Assembly: GCA_016929775.1 (NCBI GenBank)
Contig: JAFGIE010000145.1
Coordinates: 1 to 49,138, forward strand
DNA from: Anaerolineae bacterium
GTDB taxonomy: Bacteria > Chloroflexota > Anaerolineae > JAFGEY01
Direction: 5' to 3'
DNA length: 49,138 bases
The position numbers and the translations under genes were made by a program. The notes under the pieces were generated by a model. It searched no databases. It was not told the origin of the DNA and saw only the letters and a list, made by a program, of their open reading frames with translations. Shown here piece after piece: positions 6,536-13,395 of this stretch. Within the stretch, counting starts at the first letter, position 1. Each line of letters begins with the position of its first letter.

Positions 6536-8944
6536 GTGTCGCGCCGCGCCGCACGAGCGGACGGGCAGCTGCGCCCGCGCATCGGTTGGCTCGCGAGCGC
6601 GCTCCTCGTCGCGGCAGTGGGCGCCGGGGCGGCGGGCGTGGTCAGTGGCGAGTGGGTCGAAGGCAGCCTGATCTACCTGTATGCGAGCACGCTGAGCCTC
6701 TTGCTCGTGGCCCTACTGGTCGCGCTCCCCCTGCCGGGCGGCTGGGCTGCGGCGATCTCGGCTGTCGGCGGAGCGCTGTACGTCGGGCAGGCAGTGGGAC
6801 GGGTGCTCCCGCCCCTTGCGCCTGCGTGGCGCGAGCTGTGGGCGTGGACGGCGTGGGCCTGGCAGCGCGCCGGGGGCCTGGAGCCACCCCGACCCGAGCT
6901 TCCCCTCTGGCGCGAGAGCGCGCTCCGCCTGGCAACGCTCGGAGAGCGCATGGCGGCGTGGGCAGCAGGGCTCGTGACGGGCGATGGTGCGCCCCATCCC
7001 GTCGCCTTTGCAGTCGTCTCTGCGCTGCTGCTCTGGGGCTGCGCGGCGTGGGCGGGGTGGTGGACAGCGCGGCGGGGGCGTCCCCTGCTCGCGCTCCTGC
7101 CGCTGGGGTGTGTGCTGGGCACGAGCAGCTACTTCTCGGGCAGCGGGGTCGGCTGGGTGCTGCTCTACGTGTGCTGTCTGCTCCTGCTGCTGCCGGCAGT
7201 GTACTTGCGGGTGCAGGAGCAGCGCTGGGAGCGAGACGGGATCGACTACTCGCCGGAGATCCGCTTTGACGTCGGCCAAGTCGCCGTCGTGGTGACCGCC
7301 GGCGTGTTGGTCTTGTCGCTGATCACGCCCGTGGTCGAGATCCCGCGCCTCGCACGGGCATTGTACGACGCGATCCGCGAACCGCAAGCGGCGCTGGAAG
7401 AGGCCCTGGAGCGCTTCTTTGGGAGCGTCGAACCGGGCGACGCGCCCGAGAGCGCCGGCGTTGGGGACGGGAGACCGGATCGCGGGCTGGGCTCCGCTGC
7501 ACTCCCGCGCGCGCACCTGCTGGGCGGCGACCCGGCGCTCAGGCGCCAGCAGGTCATGGGGGTGTGTATCGATGCCGCCCCGCCATCTGTGGCAGAGACT
7601 CCGCTGGGCGAGGTGCGGATCGGGCCGCAGTACTATTGGCGGGGCGTGACGTACGACACGTACACCGGTCGGTCGTGGACCAACGGCCCGAGCTATGTGC
7701 GATCGGCCTCCGCGCACAGCCCGCTCGTCGCAGGCACGGCCAGCAGTACGGTTTCCCTCCGGCAGCGGTATGCGATCGGCGCGCCACACGGGAGGACGCT
7801 GTACGCGGTGGGAGAGCCGGCAGCGGTCGATCAGCCCGTGTCGCGGCGCCTGCGCGCGCCGGGCGACCTGGTTGGGCTGGAGGGGATGGCTGCGGCGTAT
7901 GTCGTCTGGTCCGAGGTGCCCGACCCGACAGCGGCGGATCTGCGCGCTGCGACGGACGTCTATCCGCCCGACCTGTCCGCGCGGTACCTGGCGCTGGGCG
8001 ATGGGGTGCCCGCCCAGGTGCGCGAGCTCGCCGTGGCGATCACGCGCGACGCGCCCACGCCATACGACGGCGCCTTGGCGATCCAGGGCTACCTGCGCCA
8101 GATCCCGTACGACCTGACGGTGCCCACGCCCCCGCCAGGCGCGGACGTGGTCTCTTATTTCCTGTTCGAGCTGCAGCGCGGCTACTGTGACTATGCCGCG
8201 TCGGCGTTCGTGGTCCTGGCGCGCGCAGCTGGCATCCCGGCGCGCTTGGCGGTAGGCTATGCCATGGGCGCGTTCGACGTCGATCTCGGCTGCTACCAGG
8301 TCACCGAGGCGGATGGTCACTCGTGGCCCGAGGTCTATTTCCCCGAGTATGGGTGGATCGCCTTCGAGCCAACCGCGGCGTTCGAGCCCTTTGAACGGGC
8401 AGCGCAAGCAGCGCCCGCGCCCGAGCCGACGCCGCAGGCGCCGCCGCTCCCTCGTCGGCCCTGGGACGTGACGGTACGGGTGTGGTGGTCTCGGGTCTGG
8501 CGTGCGCAGCGCGTGTGGGCGTACGCTGGCGCAGGGGGCGTCCTGGCGTTGATTGGGGCCTCTGTGCTGTGCCTCGCCCGGCGTCGCAGACGCCGCCAGC
8601 TGCCGACTGCTGCGGCGGTCGCGCTCTGCTACCGTGACATGGCGCGGCTGGGGGCGCGGCTGGGCGCCAGGAGGCGTCCCAGCCATACCCCTGCCGAGTA
8701 CGCGCTGCTGCTCCTGGACGCGCTGCGGCGGCGCAGGGCGCGTTGGCCCTGGCGCTCGGCGCACGCGGCGGCGCTCCTGGCGCGCGCCGAGACGCGCGTG
8801 CACGCCGTGACGAGGGCCTACGAGCGAGCTAGCTATGGCGCCGGGCAGCCATCCGAGGCGGAGCGCAGGGAGGTGGAGGCGACGTGGCGCGCGCTGCGCC
8901 GGGATCTGCGGTGGATGCGGGTCGTCGGAGTCTTGACGGGATAG
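6536..8944 (+). CDS. TgpA-like membrane transglutaminase with DUF4129-like C-terminus
   Basis: 802 residues from GTG at 6536, which follows GAGGAGGGG. The N-terminal third holds several membrane helices. An extracytoplasmic transglutaminase-core domain follows, with Cys551 (RGYCDYAASAF) and His595 (DGHSWPEVYF). The third catalytic position is Glu611 (IAFEPT), where Asp is usual. A proline-rich linker (about 625-640), a further membrane helix near 665-685 and a helical cytoplasmic tail like DUF4129 complete it. It probably acts on cell-surface protein or peptide substrates together with the DUF58 protein. No MoxR ATPase is adjacent. Confidence 0.88.
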   Translation: MSRRAARADGQLRPRIGWLASALLVAAVGAGAAGVVSGEWVEGSLIYLYASTLSLLLVALLVALPLPGGWAAAISAVGGALYVGQAVGRVLPPLAPAWRELWAWTAWAWQRAGGLEPPRPELPLWRESALRLATLGERMAAWAAGLVTGDGAPHPVAFAVVSALLLWGCAAWAGWWTARRGRPLLALLPLGCVLGTSSYFSGSGVGWVLLYVCCLLLLLPAVYLRVQEQRWERDGIDYSPEIRFDVGQVAVVVTAGVLVLSLITPVVEIPRLARALYDAIREPQAALEEALERFFGSVEPGDAPESAGVGDGRPDRGLGSAALPRAHLLGGDPALRRQQVMGVCIDAAPPSVAETPLGEVRIGPQYYWRGVTYDTYTGRSWTNGPSYVRSASAHSPLVAGTASSTVSLRQRYAIGAPHGRTLYAVGEPAAVDQPVSRRLRAPGDLVGLEGMAAAYVVWSEVPDPTAADLRAATDVYPPDLSARYLALGDGVPAQVRELAVAITRDAPTPYDGALAIQGYLRQIPYDLTVPTPPPGADVVSYFLFELQRGYCDYAASAFVVLARAAGIPARLAVGYAMGAFDVDLGCYQVTEADGHSWPEVYFPEYGWIAFEPTAAFEPFERAAQAAPAPEPTPQAPPLPRRPWDVTVRVWWSRVWRAQRVWAYAGAGGVLALIGASVLCLARRRRRRQLPTAAAVALCYRDMARLGARLGARRRPSHTPAEYALLLLDALRRRRARWPWRSAHAAALLARAETRVHAVTRAYERASYGAGQPSEAERREVEATWRALRRDLRWMRVVGVLTG

Positions 8945-8961
8945 CCATGCTGTGCTATACT
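8933..8961 (+). promoter_or_regulatory. Strong sigma-70 promoter
   Basis: TTGACG (8933-8938), a 17-bp spacer and TATACT (8956-8961). It overlaps the last codons of the transglutaminase gene. Transcription is expected from about 8968 and leads into the structured RNA candidate and the zinc-ribbon gene. Confidence 0.85.
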
Positions 8962-8967
8962 AGAGTG

Positions 8968-9193
8968 CGTTGATGAAAAACGCGATCCCGAGGGAAGGGA
9001 CTGGATACGATGATCCGCATTTGGCCAGATGGCGTTGTGTTGGAGCCGCAGGAGTAGAAACGCCTGCTGAGACAGGCCGAGAGGGGCCTGTCCCATTCAT
9101 TCACGTCGTATCCGCCGGGCAGAGGGTATGTTCCCTCGGGCTGGTGTCTGTGAATCGAGTGGCTGTGGGCGGTTCTGCCCCACAGCCATTTTT
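8968..9193 (+). ncRNA. Candidate structured RNA or attenuator leader
   Basis: It runs from the predicted start of the strong promoter to a rho-independent terminator. CCCGAGGGAA (8987-8996) pairs with TTCCCTCGGG (9131-9140), and inside it GGATACGA (9003-9010) pairs with TCGTATCC (9106-9113), both perfectly. Within these lie hairpins at 9018-9031, 9031-9064 (GGCGTT/AACGCC) and 9071-9092 (GACAGGCC/GGCCTGTC). The stem, asymmetric bubble and inner stem recall 6S RNA, but the branched interior resembles a riboswitch. I match it to no known class. A 15-codon frame (9010-9057) lies inside. Confidence 0.55.
9160..9193 (+). terminator. Rho-independent terminator of the structured RNA
   Basis: TGGCTGTGGG (9160-9169) pairs with CCCACAGCCA (9179-9188), followed by TTTTTC. 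It lies 89 nt upstream of the zinc-ribbon start, so it either ends an independent RNA or acts as an attenuator. Confidence 0.9.
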
Positions 9194-9224
9194 CATGCGG
9201 GTTGGACGTACCTCGATGAACCAT

Positions 9225-9258
9225 GGCCGTGGGCTGCGCGTGTGCTCACGGCCCTTTT
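9225..9258 (+). terminator. Second terminator-like hairpin before the zinc-ribbon gene
   Basis: GGCCGTG (9225-9231) and CACGGCC (9247-9253) with a 15-nt loop, followed by CTTTTC. It is weaker than the terminator at 9160-9193 and ends 9 nt before the Shine-Dalgarno of the next gene, so it could influence access to that site. Confidence 0.45.
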
Positions 9259-9281
9259 CGTTGCGCGGAGAGGAGAGCGAG

Positions 9282-9497
9282 ATGTCGAACGTCAAGTGTT
9301 TCCACTGTGGCAAGTCTTTTGCACTCGACATGGATGCGGTGGCGGCGTGGCTGGCAGAGCATGCCGACGAGCATCCCCGGCACTACCCGGCACAGTGTCA
9401 CTTTTGCCGGCGCGTGATCAAGGTCCCGATCAAGCAGTTGGCGCGCGAGCTGCCCACGCAGCACGAGGGCGAGCAGGACCTGTCAAGCGAGAGCTGA
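9282..9497 (+). CDS. Small zinc-ribbon protein, 71 residues
   Basis: The start at ATG 9282 is set by GGAGAGGAGAG just upstream; the longer open frame runs back through two hairpins and is not used here. Two CxxC pairs (Cys6/Cys9 and Cys39/Cys42) should bind one zinc ion. The segment between them is helical (MDAVAAWLAEHADE). The tail is acidic. The fold resembles small zinc-ribbon proteins of unknown role. It follows the structured RNA and may be controlled by read-through of its terminator. Confidence 0.8.
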   Translation: MSNVKCFHCGKSFALDMDAVAAWLAEHADEHPRHYPAQCHFCRRVIKVPIKQLARELPTQHEGEQDLSSES

Positions 9498-9642
9498 CCG
9501 TGGTGGCGCGGAAGCGGGCGCTGTAGCCGCGGCTGAGGAGGATCAGGGCGATGCGTCGAAGGACGTGCTAGCCGGACACCGGCGTCTGCACCATTGACCT
9601 TTGTACTGCGATGGACCATTCGGGACCGCTCAACGGTCGGGC

Positions 9643-9692
9643 GGGGCAAGAGAGCCGCCGACCGCGCGGGGCAAGAGAGCCGCCGACCGCGC
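9643..9692. repeat. 25-bp exact tandem duplication before hflX
   Basis: Positions 9643-9667 and 9668-9692 are identical. The repeat lies in the 209-bp gap between the zinc-ribbon gene and hflX and ends 9 nt before the hflX Shine-Dalgarno. The rest of this gap shows no convincing promoter. Confidence 0.85.
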
Positions 9693-9706
9693 GGGAACGT
9701 GGAGGG

Positions 9707-11026
9707 ATGATTTTGCACGAAACACAGTCTGTGGAACGAGCTTTCCTGGTCGGCGTTGACCTGCGCGGCGAACGCGCACGGTGGACGGTCGAAGACTCGC
9801 TCGACGAGCTGGCTGCGCTGGCGCACACGGCGGGCCTGGAGGTCGTCGGTCGCGAGTGGCAGCAGCTCAGCGCGGCGCACTCGGCGACGTTGATCGGCGC
9901 CGGCAAGCTGGAGGAGCTGATCGCGCTGCGCGAAGAGCTCGAATACGATACGATCGTCTTTGACGACGAACTGTCGCCCCGGCAGCAGCGCGAGATCGAA
10001 CGCGCGTTCGGCGAGGAAGGCGAGATCAAGGTCCTGGACCGCACGGCGCTGATCCTCGACATCTTTGCCGAACACGCACGGACGCGGGAAGGCGCGCTCC
10101 AGGTCGAGCTGGCGCAGCTTGAATATCGCTTGCCGCGCCTGACGCGCGCGTGGACGCACTTGGCGCGACAGGCGGGCGGGCGGGCGGGCGGCGCGACCGG
10201 CGGGGTGGGCCTGCGTGGCCCCGGCGAGACGCAGCTCGAGATCGACCGCCGCGGGATCCGGACGCGGATCGCGTTCCTCAAGGACGAGCTGGAAAAGGTG
10301 CGCGCGCACCGGCTGCGCTACCGCGAGCGGCGGCGGCGCGAAGGCGTGCCGGTGGTCTCGCTGGTCGGCTATACCAACGCCGGCAAGTCGACGCTGCTCA
10401 ACACGCTCGCAGGGGCGGACGTGTTGGCTGCCGATATGCTCTTTGCTACGCTGGACCCGACGACCCGCCGGGCGACCCTTTCCGGCGGGGGCGAGGTCTT
10501 GATCAGCGACACCGTGGGCTTTATCCAGAAGCTGCCTCACCAGTTGGTGGCAGCGTTCCGGGCGACGCTCGAGGAGGTCCTCGAGGCGGACCTCTTGGTC
10601 CACGTGATCGACGTCACGCATCCAAACGTCAGCGAGCAGGTAGCGGCGGTGCACGACACGCTGATCGAGATCGGCGCCGTCGACAAGCCGACGATCAATG
10701 CCCTGAACAAGATCGATCGCTTTGCACACCCGGAGCGGCTGACGGCGCTGCTGGACGCCTACCCCGATGCCGTCCCGATCTCGGCGCTGCGCGGGCAGGG
10801 CATGACCGCCCTGCTCGACCGGATCGAGGAAGAGCTAGAGGAAGCCATGGTCCCGTTCGCGGTGACGATCCCCTACAGCCGGGGCGATCTGGTCGATCTG
10901 TACCACAAGCGAGGCCTGATCGAGCAGGAGACCCACGACAGCGAGGGGACGCGCATCGAGGGCCGGATCCCGGTTGACCTGGTGGGACGCTTTGAGCGGA
11001 CCAAGCGGGTCGTACGCGCGGGCTGA
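9707..11026 (+). CDS. hflX: Ribosome-associated GTPase HflX
   Basis: About 439 residues. The N-terminal HflX domain (GAGKLEEL, DDELSPRQQREIE) is followed by the glycine-rich GRAGGATGGVGLRGPGETQLE signature, then a G domain with G1 GYTNAGKST (about 221-229), G3 DTVGF, G4 NKID and G5 SAL. The family splits stalled or hibernating 70S ribosomes. Start choice is open: GGAGGG touches ATG 9707, whereas the in-frame TTG at 9713 has better spacing. An upstream ATG at 9611 would read through the tandem repeat and lacks a ribosome binding site. Confidence 0.93.
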   Translation: MILHETQSVERAFLVGVDLRGERARWTVEDSLDELAALAHTAGLEVVGREWQQLSAAHSATLIGAGKLEELIALREELEYDTIVFDDELSPRQQREIERAFGEEGEIKVLDRTALILDIFAEHARTREGALQVELAQLEYRLPRLTRAWTHLARQAGGRAGGATGGVGLRGPGETQLEIDRRGIRTRIAFLKDELEKVRAHRLRYRERRRREGVPVVSLVGYTNAGKSTLLNTLAGADVLAADMLFATLDPTTRRATLSGGGEVLISDTVGFIQKLPHQLVAAFRATLEEVLEADLLVHVIDVTHPNVSEQVAAVHDTLIEIGAVDKPTINALNKIDRFAHPERLTALLDAYPDAVPISALRGQGMTALLDRIEEELEEAMVPFAVTIPYSRGDLVDLYHKRGLIEQETHDSEGTRIEGRIPVDLVGRFERTKRVVRAG

Positions 11027-11041
11027 TCCCTTCCCGCTTTG

Positions 11042-11086
11042 GCCTGTGGGCGTGTCGGATCCCCGGCGCGCCCACAGGCACGTTTT
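11042..11086 (+). terminator. Rho-independent terminator after hflX
   Basis: GCCTGTGGGCG (11042-11052) and CGCCCACAGGC (11069-11079) form a perfect 11-bp stem, followed by acgTTTT. It separates hflX from proS. Confidence 0.85.
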
Positions 11087-11139
11087 GCCTGGCTAGCAGG
11101 GCGACCTCGCGCCCACCGGAACCTGAAAGGAACTCCCCA

Positions 11140-12855
11140 ATGCGTCTTTCTAGCCTGTTTGGACGTACGCTTCGCGAGACGCCGGCGGACGCAGAAATGG
11201 CGAGCCATCGCCTGCTCTTGCGCGCGGGCATGATCCGCCCGCTGGGCGCCGGGATTTACACGCTGCTGCCCTTGGGACAGCGCGTGGCTGTCCGGATGGA
11301 GGCGATCCTGCGCGCCGAGATGGACGGGATCGGGGCACAGGAGATGCTCATGCCGGTCCTGCATCCGGCGGAGGTCTGGCAGGCGAGCGGGCGTTGGCAG
11401 ACGCTCGACAGGACCCTGTTCCGCCTGCAGGACCGGACGGAACGCGACATGGCGTTGGCGATGACGCACGAGGAGGTCTTTGCCCAACTGCTCGATCGCG
11501 AGGTCGAGTCGTACCGCCAGCTGCCCGTGCTGGTCTACCACGTCCAGACCAAGTTCCGCGACGAGCGAAGGCCACGCGGCGGGCTGGTCCGCGTCCGCGA
11601 GTTCACGATGGTGGACGCCTACAGCGCGCACGTGGACCAGGCTGACTTGGAGGCCTTTTACCCGACCATGCTTGCCGCCTACCGGCGCATCTTTGCGCGG
11701 TGTGGCGTCGACCCGATCGCCGTCGAGGCGGACAGCGGCATCATGGGCGGATCGGCCTCGCACGAGTTCATCCTTCCCAATCCGGACGGCGAGGACACGA
11801 TCGTGTTCTGCGCAGAGTGCGGCTATGCCGCCAACGCCGAGCACGCGACGTCGCTCAAGGCGCCGCTCGAGCCCAGGCCCGCGGTGGAGGCGCCCGTCGC
11901 GGTGGCGACCCCCGGCTGCAAGACGATCGAGGACGTGGCGCGCTACCTCGGCGTGCCCACGGCGCAGACCCTCAAGGCAGTGTTCTTTGCGACCGAGGAG
12001 GAGACGCCCCAGCTGGTCTTTGCCGTGATCCGCGGCGACCTAGAGGTCAACGAGGTCAAGCTGGCGAACGCGGCGGGAGTGGGGGCGCTGCGCGCGGCGG
12101 AAGCGGACGAGATCCGCGCGGTGGGCGCGGTGCCAGGCTATGCCTCGCCGATCGGCGTGCGCGGCGCGCGCGTGATCGCCGACGACTCGGTGCACCTCGG
12201 CGGTGGGTACGTGGTCGGCGCCAACCGGGAGGGCTACCACCTGACAGGCGTCGAGTACGGGCGCGACTTTGCCGCCGAGGTCGTGACCGACATTGCCCTG
12301 GCGCGCGCGGGCGAGCGGTGCCCGCGCTGCAAGGGCGCGCTGCAGGTCGATCGCGGCATCGAGCTGGGCCACTGCTTCAAGCTGGGCACGCGCTACACGG
12401 GCCCGGCGTGGATCCACTATCTCGACGCCGATGGCGTGGAGCACCCAATCGTCATGGGCTCCTACGGGATCGGCGTAGGGCGGCTGATCGCGGCAGTCGT
12501 CGAGGAACACCACGACGAGCACGGGATCTGTTGGCCCGCCAGCGTGGCGCCCTACCAGGTGCACATCGTGTCGCTGGTACGGGACGAGGGGGAGCAGGCA
12601 GAGGCGGATGCGCTGTATGAGCGGGCGTCGTCTGCCGGGCTCGAGACCTTGTACGACGATCGCGTCGGTCCCAGCGCGGGCGTCAAGTTCAACGACGCCG
12701 ACCTGATCGGGTGTCCACTGCGGCTGACGGTCAGCCGGCGCAGCCTGAGCCAGGGAGGCGTAGAGGCCAAGTGGCGCGACCAGGACGAGCGCGACGTGAT
12801 CCCGCTCGATGCCGTGATCGAGGCGGCGCAGGCGGGCCTTGCCCGGCGGCGCTGA
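11140..12855 (+). CDS. proS: Prolyl-tRNA synthetase (bacterial type with editing insertion)
   Basis: 571 residues, matching E. coli-type ProRS. The class II core has motif 2 TKFRDERRPRGGLVRVREF and motif 3 GSYGIGVGR. An insertion domain of about 150 residues (about 235-385, with TLKAVFF and ANREGYHLTGVEYGRDF) is the trans-editing-type domain that clears Ala-tRNA-Pro. The C-terminal anticodon domain (YQVHIVSL, LYDDRVGPSAGVKFNDADL) is complete. AAAGGAA precedes the ATG. It is convergent with the molybdoenzyme genes, with 9 bp between the stops. Confidence 0.97.
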   Translation: MRLSSLFGRTLRETPADAEMASHRLLLRAGMIRPLGAGIYTLLPLGQRVAVRMEAILRAEMDGIGAQEMLMPVLHPAEVWQASGRWQTLDRTLFRLQDRTERDMALAMTHEEVFAQLLDREVESYRQLPVLVYHVQTKFRDERRPRGGLVRVREFTMVDAYSAHVDQADLEAFYPTMLAAYRRIFARCGVDPIAVEADSGIMGGSASHEFILPNPDGEDTIVFCAECGYAANAEHATSLKAPLEPRPAVEAPVAVATPGCKTIEDVARYLGVPTAQTLKAVFFATEEETPQLVFAVIRGDLEVNEVKLANAAGVGALRAAEADEIRAVGAVPGYASPIGVRGARVIADDSVHLGGGYVVGANREGYHLTGVEYGRDFAAEVVTDIALARAGERCPRCKGALQVDRGIELGHCFKLGTRYTGPAWIHYLDADGVEHPIVMGSYGIGVGRLIAAVVEEHHDEHGICWPASVAPYQVHIVSLVRDEGEQAEADALYERASSAGLETLYDDRVGPSAGVKFNDADLIGCPLRLTVSRRSLSQGGVEAKWRDQDERDVIPLDAVIEAAQAGLARRR

Positions 12856-12864
12856 GGGCGCGCC

Positions 12865-13395
12865 TCACGTCTCGCCCGGTGCGCGCCGCAGGTAGACGAC
12901 GGCGGGCCCGATGCCCTGGTCGTCGAACGTCGGGTCTGGGATCCGCCGCTCGGGGAGGAGGGCGTCGGCCGGTGCGATGGAAAGCGCGCGCATCGGGCAG
13001 GCGCGCACGCACGTTGGGTCCCAGCCCCGCTCGCGTTCATCCCCACAGCCGTCGCACTTGATCGCGGCGCCGTCAAGCACGATCGCGCCAAAGGGACATG
13101 CCTCGACGCACGCGCCGCAGGCGATGCACAGGGCGGCGTCGATCTGGACCCACCCGCCGGGTCGGGTCGCGATCGCCGCCGTCGGGCAGGCAGCGGCGCA
13201 CGCGGGCGCCGCGCAGTGGAAGCAGTGGACCACGCGATAGGTCAGCGTGGGGTGGGGATAGGCGCCGCCCTCCTGCGCCTCGACGCGCAGCCAATCCAGC
13301 GCATCGGGCAGCCCAGCGCGATCCTTGCAGGCAATGCGGCAGGCTTGGCAGCCAGTGCAGCGCGCGAGGTCGATCCAGAACGCGTCCCGGCTCAC
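12865..13395 (-). CDS. Four-cluster ferredoxin subunit of a molybdenum oxidoreductase (DmsB/NrfC type)
   Basis: 176 residues from GTG 13395, which overlaps the stop of the catalytic subunit (GTGA). Sixteen cysteines form four 4Fe-4S motifs: Cys13/16/19/23, 58/61/66/70, 90/93/96/100 and 114/117/129/133. It would pass electrons between the molybdopterin subunit and an unknown partner. No membrane anchor subunit follows, and the next gene is the unrelated proS on the other strand. A longer open frame extends upstream, but it overlaps the catalytic subunit and is not favoured. Confidence 0.9.
   Translation of the reverse strand: MSRDAFWIDLARCTGCQACRIACKDRAGLPDALDWLRVEAQEGGAYPHPTLTYRVVHCFHCAAPACAAACPTAAIATRPGGWVQIDAALCIACGACVEACPFGAIVLDGAAIKCDGCGDERERGWDPTCVRACPMRALSIAPADALLPERRIPDPTFDDQGIGPAVVYLRRAPGET

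Noticed and set aside
8968..9193. Assignment of the structured RNA as 6S, SRP RNA, cobalamin or other known riboswitch
   Set aside because: The conserved sequence blocks of those classes are not visible. Only the gross stem arrangement recalls 6S, so it is left unclassified.
8970..9281. Extended N-terminus for the zinc-ribbon gene back to 8970
   Set aside because: This would translate through the structured region and two terminators; the ATG at 9282 has a strong ribosome binding site and begins directly at the zinc-ribbon domain.
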